The position numbers and the translations under genes were made by a program. Positions 26,657 through 35,051 of a DNA stretch of 64,000 nucleotides are shown in pieces (position 1 is the stretch's first letter; the number at the start of each line of letters is the position of its first letter). Origin of the DNA: Chromatiales bacterium (GTDB lineage: Bacteria; Pseudomonadota; Gammaproteobacteria; Steroidobacterales; Woeseiaceae). Where the stretch lies: the NCBI GenBank assembly GCA_004282875.1, contig SHLT01000001.1:85366-149365 (forward strand), written 5' to 3'. A model generated the notes under the pieces. It ran no database searches. It was not told where the DNA came from and saw only the letters and a program-made list of their open reading frames with translations.

Positions 26657-29359
26657 CTAGTGCGCCTCGTCCCAGTTGTCGCCGACGCCGACATCGACTT
26701 TTAGTGGTGCTGCCAGTTTCGCCGCGCCATTCATGAGTTCGGTAACTTTGGCAGACACGGCATCGACTTCGGCGTTCTTCACCTCGAAGACGAGTTCATC
26801 GTGGACCTGCATGATCATGCGGGCCCCGGGCTGCTCTTCCTGCAGCCATCCATGGACCGTGATCATGGCCCGCTTGATGATGTCCGCCGCGGTTCCCTGC
26901 ATCGGCGCGTTGATGGCGCTGCGCTCCGCGTACTGGCGGCGCTGTGCGTTGCGCGCATTGATTTCGGGCAGGTACAACCGTCGCCCGAATACTGTTTCGA
27001 CAAAGCCCTTTTCGCTGGCCGTGGTCCGAATGTCATCCATGTACTTCTTGACCCCCGGATAGCGCTCGAAATAGAGGTCCGTGTACTCCTGGGCTTCGCC
27101 GCGGCTGATGCCGAGCTGCTTGGCGAGGCCAAACGCCGACATGCCGTACATCAGGCCGAAGTTGATGGCCTTGGCCGAGCGGCGCTGGTCGTCGGTGACG
27201 TCCTCGAGCGCCACTTCGAAAACTTCGGCTGCCGTTGCGCGATGGACGTCCAGCTCTTTTTCGAACGCCTTGAGCAGACCCTTGTCCGCTGACAGGTGCG
27301 CCATGATGCGCAGTTCGATCTGCGAGTAGTCGGCGGCGAGCAGGATGTGGCCCTTGGGCGCAACGAAAGCCTGGCGTATGCGCCGACCTTCCTCGGTGCG
27401 AATCGGGATGTTCTGCAGGTTGGGATCAGTTGACGACAGGCGTCCTGTTGCAGCGACGGCCTGGTGGTAGGACGTATGGATACGGCCCGTACGCTCATTG
27501 ATCTGCAGCGGCAGCTTGTCCGTATAGGTGCTCTTCAGTTTGCTCACGCTGCGGTAGTCGATAATGACCGCGGGCAGCTCGTAGTCGTTCGCCAGTTCGA
27601 CCAGGACATCTTCCGCGGTGGAAGGCTGGCCCTTCGGTGTCTTGCGGATTACAGGCAGCTCCTGCTGCTCGAACAGGATCTGCTGAAGCTGCTTCGGTGA
27701 TCCGAGGTTGAACGGTCCGCCGGCGAGTTCGTGTGCTTTCGCCTCGAGCTTCGCCATCTTTTTGGCGAGCTCGCCGCTTTGCTTCTGCAGCATCTTGCGG
27801 TCAACGAGTACCCCGGTTTCTTCCATGTCGAGGAGGACGGGAACCAGCGGCTGCTCGATCTCTTCGTAGACTTTCTTCAAGGGCGGTTCGTCGCCGAGCT
27901 GCTGCCACAGGGTCTCGTGCAGCTGCAGCGTGATGTCGGCGTCTTCGGCGGCGTAGGGCGCGGCCGTCTCGAGGTCGATCTGGTTAAAAGTCAGCTGCTT
28001 GGCGCCCTTGCCCGCGACGTCTTCGTAATGAATGGTTTCCTTGCCAAGGTACTGGCGCGCTACCGAGTCCATATCGTGGCGCGTCGCGACGCTGTTGAGC
28101 ACATACGATTCGAGCATCGAATCGTATGCCATGCCGGCCAGCGCTATGTCATAGCGCGCGAGGATGTGTGCGTCGTACTTGAGGTGGTGCCCGACCTTCT
28201 TCCTGGCGCTGCTCTCCAGCCAGGGCTTGAGCTTCGCGAGCACCTCGTCACGCGGCAGCTGGTCGGGCGCACCCGGGTAGTCATGCGCAACGGGCACGTA
28301 GCAGGCTTCGCCAGGTTTCGTGGTCATGGAGAGGCCGACGATCTCGGCATTCATGTAGTCGAGACTATTGGTTTCCGTGTCGAACGCGGTCAGTTTCGCC
28401 TTGTTGAGCTTCTTCAGCCAGGCGTCGAAGGCCTTCCACGTCAGCACCGTTTCATAGTCTGCAGGATCGTCTTCGACAGGTGCATCGACAGGCTGTTCGC
28501 CTGCGGCGACGCCCGCCTCATTGAGCTGCCGCAGTAACGAGCGCAGCTCGTAGTGGCTGTAAAGCTCACGCAACGTGTCGGTATCGCCGTCGGTCGCCTT
28601 GAGGTCATCGACACCCACATCGAGATCGACGTCGGTCTTGATCGTCGCGAGTTCACGTGACAGTTCCATTTGCGCCACGTTGTCGCGCAGGCTTTCTCCG
28701 ACCTTGCCCTTGATCTCGTCACCGTGTTCCACGATGCCGTCGGCGCTTTCATACAGATTTAGCCACTTGGCCGCCGTCTTGGGGCCAACCTTCGGCACAC
28801 CTGGAATGTTGTCGGAACTGTCGCCGACCAGCGCGAGGTAGTCGATGATTTGCTCCGGGTAGACGTCGAACTTCGCCTTGACGGCATCGCGATCCAGTCG
28901 CGAATCGTTCATCGTATTGATCAGCGTGACCTTGTCGGTCACGAGCTGTGCCAGGTCCTTGTCGCCCGTTGAGACCAGCACGTTCAGCCCGGCTTTACCC
29001 GCCTCCGCACACAGCGTGCCGATGACGTCGTCCGCCTCCACGCCGCTAACCTGCAACAGCGGCAGGCCCATGGCCCCGACGGCATCGAGGATCGGCTGTA
29101 CCTGGGAGCGCAGATCGTCCGGCATCGGTGGGCGGGTCGCCTTGTACTCGGCGAATAATTCATCGCGGAAGGTCTTGCCGGGCGCGTCGAACACGACGGC
29201 CACGTGGGCCGGCTGTTCTTCGCGCAGCAGTTTGAGGATCATCGTCAATACGCCGTGCAGTGCGCCCGTCGGTTCGCCCTGGGAGTTGGTCAGGGAGGGC
29301 AGCGCGTGAAAGGCGCGATACAAATACGATGACCCGTCGATCAGGACGAGATCAGTCAT
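26657..29359 (-). CDS. polA: DNA polymerase I
   Basis: Replicative gap-filling and repair polymerase, 900 residues. Three domains are complete: the 5'-3' exonuclease (MTDLVLIDGSSYLYRAFHAL; EADDVIGTLC), the 3'-5' exonuclease with intact Exo I FDTETNSLD and later HHLKYDAHILARYD, and the polymerase with motif A LAADYSQIELRIMAHLS, motif B (RRSAKAINFGLMYGMSAFG) and motif C MQVHDELVFEV. It follows lptM on the same strand with only a 14-bp gap. The convergent upstream neighbour on its 3' side is the large unknown gene rather than the usual small RNA. Confidence 0.97.
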   Translation of the reverse strand: MTDLVLIDGSSYLYRAFHALPSLTNSQGEPTGALHGVLTMILKLLREEQPAHVAVVFDAPGKTFRDELFAEYKATRPPMPDDLRSQVQPILDAVGAMGLPLLQVSGVEADDVIGTLCAEAGKAGLNVLVSTGDKDLAQLVTDKVTLINTMNDSRLDRDAVKAKFDVYPEQIIDYLALVGDSSDNIPGVPKVGPKTAAKWLNLYESADGIVEHGDEIKGKVGESLRDNVAQMELSRELATIKTDVDLDVGVDDLKATDGDTDTLRELYSHYELRSLLRQLNEAGVAAGEQPVDAPVEDDPADYETVLTWKAFDAWLKKLNKAKLTAFDTETNSLDYMNAEIVGLSMTTKPGEACYVPVAHDYPGAPDQLPRDEVLAKLKPWLESSARKKVGHHLKYDAHILARYDIALAGMAYDSMLESYVLNSVATRHDMDSVARQYLGKETIHYEDVAGKGAKQLTFNQIDLETAAPYAAEDADITLQLHETLWQQLGDEPPLKKVYEEIEQPLVPVLLDMEETGVLVDRKMLQKQSGELAKKMAKLEAKAHELAGGPFNLGSPKQLQQILFEQQELPVIRKTPKGQPSTAEDVLVELANDYELPAVIIDYRSVSKLKSTYTDKLPLQINERTGRIHTSYHQAVAATGRLSSTDPNLQNIPIRTEEGRRIRQAFVAPKGHILLAADYSQIELRIMAHLSADKGLLKAFEKELDVHRATAAEVFEVALEDVTDDQRRSAKAINFGLMYGMSAFGLAKQLGISRGEAQEYTDLYFERYPGVKKYMDDIRTTASEKGFVETVFGRRLYLPEINARNAQRRQYAERSAINAPMQGTAADIIKRAMITVHGWLQEEQPGARMIMQVHDELVFEVKNAEVDAVSAKVTELMNGAAKLAAPLKVDVGVGDNWDEAH

Positions 29360-29373
29360 ACGGTCTGCTTACT

Positions 29374-29556
29374 CTATTTCTTTTCCGAGTCGTTCTCGTC
29401 TTCGCCTTCCTCACCTTCTTCGGCCTCATCGGCAGGCGGCGGCGGGTTAGAAATGCGGCTCGGGTTGCCCGGGACGTACAGGGGACCGCTCTGGCCACAG
29501 CCGGCGGCGACGAAAACAAACGAGAGTGCGACACATGCAAGGATCAGGCGTTTCAT
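29374..29556 (-). CDS. lptM: LptM/YifL-type small lipoprotein
   Basis: A 60-residue lipoprotein: signal MKRLILACVALSFVFVAAGC with lipobox VAAGC, then QSGPLYVPG, the conserved LptM opening (GCGxxGPLYxP). LptM assists oxidation and assembly of the LPS translocon LptD in E. coli. The C-terminal half is a low-complexity Pro then Glu/Asp-rich tail, as is common. The start MKRLIL at 29556 is preferred to the track's start four codons earlier. It lies between argH and polA, matching the argH-lptM order of pseudomonads and relatives, though lysA and dapF are not here. Confidence 0.85.
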   Translation of the reverse strand: MKRLILACVALSFVFVAAGCGQSGPLYVPGNPSRISNPPPPADEAEEGEEGEDENDSEKK

Positions 29557-29614
29557 AATCTCTGCCATCTAAGAAGGTTTCCCGATTATAGAGATCAGGC
29601 AGCGCTTGTGTGCG

Positions 29615-30799
29615 TCATTTTGCGTAACGGGCCGCCACTTTTCGGTACGCCTCTCGAAACGGCATGCCTTCCTCGGTGACCAGCCGGTAGGCCTCCTTCG
29701 TAGCAAAGATGCCTTCGTCCATCGTGATGTTACCCGGCAGGAACTCAAGGCCCTCCAGCACGTACGCCATGATGTCGACGCTGTCGATGGCAAGATCGAT
29801 CGACCGGAACACGGGCGATTTGAGGCGCTGCAGGTCACGGTGATAGCCGGACGGCAGCTTGGCGGTGATCATCAGTGTTTCGTCGAGACACGCCTGCGAG
29901 GTGGCCGACGAGGCGCGCAGCAGTTCGAGCACGTCGGGATTGCGCTTCTGCGGCATGATCGACGAGCCCGTCGTTACCTCGGGCGCGAGCGAGATATAAG
30001 CGAATTCCTGCGTATAGAAGAGCAGCAGGTCGCTCGCCATGCGCGAGAGGTCCTGCATCAGGAGTGTGATCTCGAATAGCAGGGCGCTTTCGGCCTTGCC
30101 GCGCGACAGCTGTGCCGCGGTTACCGGCGACTGGGTAACGGCGAAGCCAAGCCGCTTGGTGGTGAACTCGCGGTCCAGCGGCAGGCCCGGAGTCCCGTAG
30201 CCGGCGGCGCTGCCCAGCGGATTCTTGTTGATGCGCCGGTGTACGGCGCGCAGGCCTTCGACGGCATCGCCGAAGCCTTCTTCGAACCCGCCGCACCAGA
30301 GTTCGACGGATGACGGCATGGCGTGTTGCATGTGCGTGTAGCCAGGCAAGTCGACGTCGCCCTGGTTGTCCGCAAGATGCGTGATTGCGGAACGCAGGTG
30401 CTCGACCCGTCCCGCGAGGTCCAGGGCCGCGTCTCGCAAGTACAGGCGGAGTGCCGTCAGAACCTGGTCATTGCGCGAGCGCCCGAGATGCAGGCGACCA
30501 CCGGCCGGGCCGATGTTCTCGGTCAGGCGTGTCTCGAGCGCTGTGTGCACGTCCTCGTCTTCAAGTGTGATCTGCCATTCGCCCGTATCGAAGGCAGCCT
30601 CCAGGGCTCGAAGACCGTCGCAGATGGCGTGGCAGTCGTCGTGCGATATCAGCTCCTGCGCGGCAAGCATCTCGGCATGCGCGATTGAACCACGCACATC
30701 GTATTGAACGAGGCGGGCATCCAGCACGTGATCTTCGCCGGCCGTGTAGCGCAAGACGCGTTCGTCGAGTGGCAGGCCCTTTTCCCATAGTCTGTTCAT
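29615..30799 (-). CDS. argH: Argininosuccinate lyase, short form
   Basis: Cleaves argininosuccinate to arginine and fumarate, the last biosynthetic step. The fumarase/aspartase-superfamily signature GSSIMPQKRNPD is intact, as are HLGRSRNDQV and YTHMQHAMPSS. At 394 residues it is about 60 shorter than E. coli ArgH; the loss is in the C-terminal helical domain, and the catalytic regions are complete. It overlaps argB by 4 bp and is the last gene of the arginine operon before lptM. Confidence 0.93.
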   Translation of the reverse strand: MNRLWEKGLPLDERVLRYTAGEDHVLDARLVQYDVRGSIAHAEMLAAQELISHDDCHAICDGLRALEAAFDTGEWQITLEDEDVHTALETRLTENIGPAGGRLHLGRSRNDQVLTALRLYLRDAALDLAGRVEHLRSAITHLADNQGDVDLPGYTHMQHAMPSSVELWCGGFEEGFGDAVEGLRAVHRRINKNPLGSAAGYGTPGLPLDREFTTKRLGFAVTQSPVTAAQLSRGKAESALLFEITLLMQDLSRMASDLLLFYTQEFAYISLAPEVTTGSSIMPQKRNPDVLELLRASSATSQACLDETLMITAKLPSGYHRDLQRLKSPVFRSIDLAIDSVDIMAYVLEGLEFLPGNITMDEGIFATKEAYRLVTEEGMPFREAYRKVAARYAK

Positions 30800-31725
30800 G
30801 ATTCGTCACCCTGTTCCTCGGGAGACAGCGCCGCGATGTCATCGACAACCAGGGTGCCGGTGCCCTCATTGGTGAACACCTCGAGCAGGATGCTGTCTGG
30901 CAATTTGTACGAAATAACATGAACGCGCTGCACGCCGTTCTTGATGGCTGAATTGATCGCTGCGGCTTTCGGCAGCATGCCGTCAGCGAGTATGCCGTCG
31001 TCCTTGAGTTGCTGGAGATGGGTCCTGTCGATATAGCTGATTAGCGAGCTCGGATCGTCAACGTCCTCGAGGATCCCGGTGGCGCCCGTGACGAGAATGA
31101 GTTTCTCGGCGTTGAGTTCGGCTGCGATTGCCGCGGCGACCGTATCGGCATTGATGTTGAGCAACACGCCGGACTCGTCACATGAGAGCGGGCTGACGAC
31201 GGGCATCAGGCCGTTGTCGAGTTGTTTCCTGAGGATGTCGGCTTCCACCGAATCGATATCGCCGACAAAGCCATAGTCGATCGCCTCCTCGCCCTCACGC
31301 TCGACCGGCGGTCGTTTATGCGCGCGAATCAGGCCGGCATCAACCCCGCTGATTCCGACAGCGGGAATCTGCAGGTCGCGACAACAGGCGAGGATCTTGG
31401 TGTTGACCTGGCCGTTGAGAATCATCGTCGCGACATTGAGCGAGTCGCTGTTGGTTACGCGCCGTCCTTCGATGAACTGGGTGTCGAGCCCGAGCGCGGC
31501 CGCAAGCTCGGTCGATTGCGGACCACCGCCATGAATGAGCACGGTGCGAATACCGACCTGGTGCAGGATGCCGACCTGTTCGACCAGTGCTGTCGTGAGC
31601 GCCGGATCGGCGAAGACTTCGCCACCCACCTTGATCACGAAGACCTTGCCCTTGAAGAGCCGAATGTAGGGTGCAGCGTGTTTGAGCGCCGATACGACGA
31701 TCGCGCGATCTCTCTTGGTCGTCAT
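30796..31725 (-). CDS. argB: N-acetyl(acyl)glutamate kinase
   Basis: Phosphorylates N-acylglutamate. The amino acid kinase fold is clear: VFVIKVGGEVFADP, VLIHGGGPQ, LNINADTVAAAIA and ILVTGATGILED. At 309 residues it has an N-terminal helix before the core, a feature of arginine-sensitive hexameric kinases. There is no C-terminal GNAT domain, so it is not the fused synthase-kinase of Xanthomonas. Whether its substrate is acetylglutamate or succinylglutamate is open, because the neighbouring carbamoyltransferase has a residue expected to favour succinyl substrates. Confidence 0.92.
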   Translation of the reverse strand: MTTKRDRAIVVSALKHAAPYIRLFKGKVFVIKVGGEVFADPALTTALVEQVGILHQVGIRTVLIHGGGPQSTELAAALGLDTQFIEGRRVTNSDSLNVATMILNGQVNTKILACCRDLQIPAVGISGVDAGLIRAHKRPPVEREGEEAIDYGFVGDIDSVEADILRKQLDNGLMPVVSPLSCDESGVLLNINADTVAAAIAAELNAEKLILVTGATGILEDVDDPSSLISYIDRTHLQQLKDDGILADGMLPKAAAINSAIKNGVQRVHVISYKLPDSILLEVFTNEGTGTLVVDDIAALSPEEQGDES

Positions 31726-32729
31726 TTCCGGCCACCCAGCATCTGGTGCAGCACCGCCATCTGCGCCAGCATGCGATTACGCGCCTCGGGTATCACAATG
31801 CTGCGCGGGCCGTCGAGAATCTCGTCGGCCACGACGACGCCGCGGCGTACGGGCAGGCAATGCATGAAGCGGCAGTCGTCTTTTGCCGTCTCGAACCACG
31901 GCTCGTCAACACACCAGTCGAGATGCTGCTCGCGAAGTTTCTGATCGGCCAGCCGGTCGCCGTAGTGTCTCGTTGAAGACCATGACTTGGCGTAGATAAC
32001 ATGCGCGTCTTCCATAGCTTCGGCACGGTCAGCGGTCTCAACGACCGAACCGCCACTGGCTTCCGCCGCGAAGATGGCTTTCTGCATGACGGGCGCCGGC
32101 AGTTCGAAACCTTCGGGCCGTAATACCGTGACGTCCATCCCGCGCATGGCGGCCATGTGCAGCGTCGATGCAGGTACCGCGAGCGGTAGGGCCTTCGGGT
32201 GATACGCCCAGCTCAGGACGAACTTACCGCCATTGGCCGGCATCCGGAGGTCGTCCATGGTCTTCCAGTCAGCGAGGCTCTGGCACGGATGGTTTAGCGC
32301 TGATTCCATATTGATGTATGGCGTGTCGATCAATTCGGTCAGCGCACTGAAGCGGGTTTCGGCCAGATCGTTCTCTATCTTCTTGCGATCGGCAAATGCG
32401 CGTATGCCGATAGCGTCGCCATAGGATGCAATCACGGGGACCGCTTCACGAATATGTTCGGCGGCAACCCCGTCCATAACAATTCCGTCGCGCACCTCGA
32501 GCCCATGGATCGACATATCAGGTGAAATGACAAACGAACCGCCGCCCAGGCGCACCATCGCAGCCTGGAAGGACGCGAGTGTGCGCAGCGACGGGCTCAG
32601 GAATAGCAGTGACAGCACCTTGCCCTTCAGCGCTTCGGGTTCGGGACTGGCGTCGAGGCGCCCGGCCAGATCGACAAGAGCCCGGATCTCCTCCATCGAG
32701 AAATCGGCCAGATCGTTAAATGCTTTCAT
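31722..32729 (-). CDS. argF': N-acylornithine carbamoyltransferase (acetyl- or succinylornithine type)
   Basis: Transfers a carbamoyl group to an N-acylated ornithine rather than to ornithine. The 335 residues match the Xanthomonas AOTCase / Bacteroides SOTCase branch: carbamoyl phosphate loop SPSLRTLAS, IVMDGVAAEH, INMESALNHPCQSLADW and FMHCLPVRRG. From memory of the published enzymes, Glu92 of the Xanthomonas enzyme (GDTEEH) is replaced by Pro90 in Bacteroides (GDKPEH); here it is Ala90 (GVAAEH). Changes of that Glu to small residues are reported to switch specificity to succinylornithine. Overlaps argB by 4 bp. Confidence 0.92.
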   Translation of the reverse strand: MKAFNDLADFSMEEIRALVDLAGRLDASPEPEALKGKVLSLLFLSPSLRTLASFQAAMVRLGGGSFVISPDMSIHGLEVRDGIVMDGVAAEHIREAVPVIASYGDAIGIRAFADRKKIENDLAETRFSALTELIDTPYINMESALNHPCQSLADWKTMDDLRMPANGGKFVLSWAYHPKALPLAVPASTLHMAAMRGMDVTVLRPEGFELPAPVMQKAIFAAEASGGSVVETADRAEAMEDAHVIYAKSWSSTRHYGDRLADQKLREQHLDWCVDEPWFETAKDDCRFMHCLPVRRGVVVADEILDGPRSIVIPEARNRMLAQMAVLHQMLGGRK

Positions 32730-32753
32730 TTCGTGTTCCTTGTTTCCTTAATC

Positions 32754-32796
32754 AGGTGTCAGTCACCTTATTCTCGGTCTAAGGTGACTGACACCT
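32754..32796. repeat. REP-like perfect 17-bp inverted repeat within the arg operon
   Basis: AGGTGTCAGTCACCTTA (32754-32770) and its exact reverse complement (32780-32796) flank a 9-base centre, in the gap between argD and argF'. The core GGTGTCAGTCACC resembles palindromes dispersed in many proteobacterial genomes and linked to REP-associated IS200-like transposases. No transposase lies in the window and no second copy was noticed. As RNA it would be a 17-bp hairpin between two operon genes. Confidence 0.8.
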
Positions 32797-32805
32797 TTAG
32801 ACTGT

Positions 32806-33993
32806 CTATAGAGTGTCGGGTACCAGGTTGCTGAGCGCGTGTGCGAGGTGCTCCACGTGACTCTCCTGGAGCACGAGCGGCGCCAGTATGCGCAGTACGT
32901 TCGGGTCGCTGCTGGTGCCGGTCAGGATGTCGTGATCGAGTAGCGCATCGCGGACTTCGACAGCGGGCCGGTCGCACACGAGTCCCAGCAGCAGGCCCAT
33001 GCCCTGGATCTTGTACACGGGTCCGACGACACAATGCTCGCGAATCTGCGCTTCGCGCTCGCGGACGTTGGCCAAGAGGTGCTCCGCGAGAATGCCCTGG
33101 ATGGTCGCCGTGATCGCGGCAGCCGCGATTGGCCCGCCGCCGAATGTCGATCCGAGGGCACCAGCGCCGAAGTTCGAGGCAATGGACTCGGTGCACATCA
33201 CGGCCCCGCAAGGGATCCCCCCGCCCAGGGCCTTCGCGCTGGTGATGATGTCGGGCATTACGTCGTGTGTCTGAACGGCAAAAAACCGCCCCGAACGGCC
33301 CATGCCCGACTGCACTTCGTCGGCGATGAGCACAGCACCGTGGCGGCTGGTGGCGGAGCGCAAGGTCTCGATGAACTCGGTCGAGAGGTCGTAGGCACCC
33401 GCCACGCCCTGGACCGGTTCGAAGATAACGGCGGCCACTGAATCGTCGATCATGGACTGCGCTGCGGCAATGTCGTCGCGGGGTATGAAGTCCACGTCGA
33501 ACGGCCTGGCCGGAAAGCCGTACCACTGGTCAGCGTTCCAGGTGACCGCTGCAGCGGCTGCCGTCCTGCCATGGAATCCCTGCGTTAACGCAAGCACCTT
33601 CTTGCGGCCCGTCGCCATGAGCGCCATACGCAGGGCGTTTTCATTGGCTTCGGCACCGGAGTTCACGAAGAACACGCGCGTGATGTTCGCGGGTGCGATT
33701 CGCGTCAACTGTTCCGCCGCATCGGCCCGGACATCGAGCGCGACTGCGTTGCTCTGGAACAGGAGCTTGCTGCTCTGTTCCTGGATGGCCTGCACCAGCC
33801 GTGGATGACCGTAGCCAAGTGCCGCGACGGCATGCCCGCCGTACAGGTCCAGGATGCGCCTGCCATCCCGGGTAAAGATGTCGCAGCCGCTGGCGCGCTC
33901 GGGCACAAACGGCAGCTGCCCGTACACCGGGATGGTGAGCGCCGCTTCTCGGACCCGCGGGTCGTCGACGAACTTGTTCGCGGTTGCCATCAT
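32806..33993 (-). CDS. argD: Acetylornithine/acylornithine aminotransferase
   Basis: PLP-dependent class III aminotransferase that converts N-acylglutamate semialdehyde to N-acylornithine. PLP-binding features are present: FVNSGAEANENALRMA, FEPVQGVAGAYD, LIADEVQSGMGRSGRFF and the Lys in DIITSAKALGGGIPCG. The ATG at 33993 overlaps the argC stop (ATGA), giving 395 residues; the track's GTG two codons earlier is less likely. The 43-bp REP-like hairpin lies between it and argF'. Confidence 0.94.
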   Translation of the reverse strand: MMATANKFVDDPRVREAALTIPVYGQLPFVPERASGCDIFTRDGRRILDLYGGHAVAALGYGHPRLVQAIQEQSSKLLFQSNAVALDVRADAAEQLTRIAPANITRVFFVNSGAEANENALRMALMATGRKKVLALTQGFHGRTAAAAAVTWNADQWYGFPARPFDVDFIPRDDIAAAQSMIDDSVAAVIFEPVQGVAGAYDLSTEFIETLRSATSRHGAVLIADEVQSGMGRSGRFFAVQTHDVMPDIITSAKALGGGIPCGAVMCTESIASNFGAGALGSTFGGGPIAAAAITATIQGILAEHLLANVREREAQIREHCVVGPVYKIQGMGLLLGLVCDRPAVEVRDALLDHDILTGTSSDPNVLRILAPLVLQESHVEHLAHALSNLVPDTL

Positions 33994-35051
33994 GTCCACC
34001 CGGGTGCCGGCGTGTTGAGACCAGCCGTTTCAGGCAGCTTCCACAGGCGATTCATCCACTGCACCGCACCGCCAGCCGCACCTTTGACGAGGTTATCGAT
34101 GGCGGCCATGACCACGACCGTGTCGCCGTCCGCCGCAACACTGATATGACACTGGTTGCTTGCCACCACGTTCTTGAGTCGCGGCGTGCCGCTGACGACC
34201 TGCACGAACGGCGCATCCCGGTAGGCTTCTTCATACACGGCGCGTAATTGTTCGTCCGAAACTGGCGTACGCGCCTTTGCCTGCACCGTAACGTGAATAC
34301 CCCGGGCAAACGGGCCCGAGTGCGGCACAAAATGCACCCCGGTCTTCCGTCCGCTCGCTTTTTCCGCCAGTGCGGCCACCTCGGGAGCGTGCCGATGCGC
34401 CAGCGGCTTATAGGCGTAGAAATTACTGTTGCGCTCCGGGTGATGCGTCCCCGCGGACGGGCTTTTTCCAGACCCGGTGCTGCCCGTAATGCCGGTGATG
34501 AAGACCTCGGCTTCGGTCAGTCCGGACTGGATCAGGGGTACCGTGGCGAGGGTGGAGGCCGTGGCGAAGCACCCCGGGTGCCCCACATGCGCGACGTTGA
34601 TGCGATCGACATGTTCCGGCAGGGCACAGACGAATTTGTCGAGGAGCTGCGGCGCGCCGTGCTCTGCGTTGTATACGGACTCCCAGTCTTCCTGTCGTGC
34701 GAAACGGAAGTCGGCGGAGGAGTCCACGACGTGCACCTCGATGCCTTTCTTCTCGCAGGCGTCGATGGCGTTGGCGATGACGGCAGCCGAGTCACCGTGA
34801 GGGGCCGCCGAGAACAAGGCAAGTTGACTGTCCCGCGCGACATGGTCGAGCCAGTCCGCGTGTGCGACAAAGTGCTGTCCCTGGCACGCGACGGCCAGAT
34901 GGCCAAAGAGGTCACCGACGGGCTTGCCTGCTGCGCTGTCCGAGACGGCGGCCACGAGGTCGAGGTGTGGATGCCCGGCAATCAGCCGCAGCAACTCACC
35001 GCCCACGTAACCGCTGGCACCAATAATGACTGTCGGTATCGGTGTGCTCAC
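33990..35051 (-). CDS. argC: N-acetyl(acyl)-gamma-glutamyl-phosphate reductase
   Basis: NADPH-dependent reduction of N-acylglutamyl phosphate to the semialdehyde. The 353 residues show the nucleotide-binding opening VIIGASGYVGGELLRLI, the active-site Cys in VGHPGCFATASTLA, and the C-terminal His region FVPHSGPFARGIHVTV. It overlaps the P-loop gene by 4 bp upstream and argD by 4 bp downstream. Confidence 0.94.
   Translation of the reverse strand: MSTPIPTVIIGASGYVGGELLRLIAGHPHLDLVAAVSDSAAGKPVGDLFGHLAVACQGQHFVAHADWLDHVARDSQLALFSAAPHGDSAAVIANAIDACEKKGIEVHVVDSSADFRFARQEDWESVYNAEHGAPQLLDKFVCALPEHVDRINVAHVGHPGCFATASTLATVPLIQSGLTEAEVFITGITGSTGSGKSPSAGTHHPERNSNFYAYKPLAHRHAPEVAALAEKASGRKTGVHFVPHSGPFARGIHVTVQAKARTPVSDEQLRAVYEEAYRDAPFVQVVSGTPRLKNVVASNQCHISVAADGDTVVVMAAIDNLVKGAAGGAVQWMNRLWKLPETAGLNTPAPGWT

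Noticed and set aside
32768-33526. Minus-strand 252-residue ORF overlapping argD and the REP-like repeat
   Set aside because: It is an out-of-frame shadow of argD; its product is Arg-rich without motifs.
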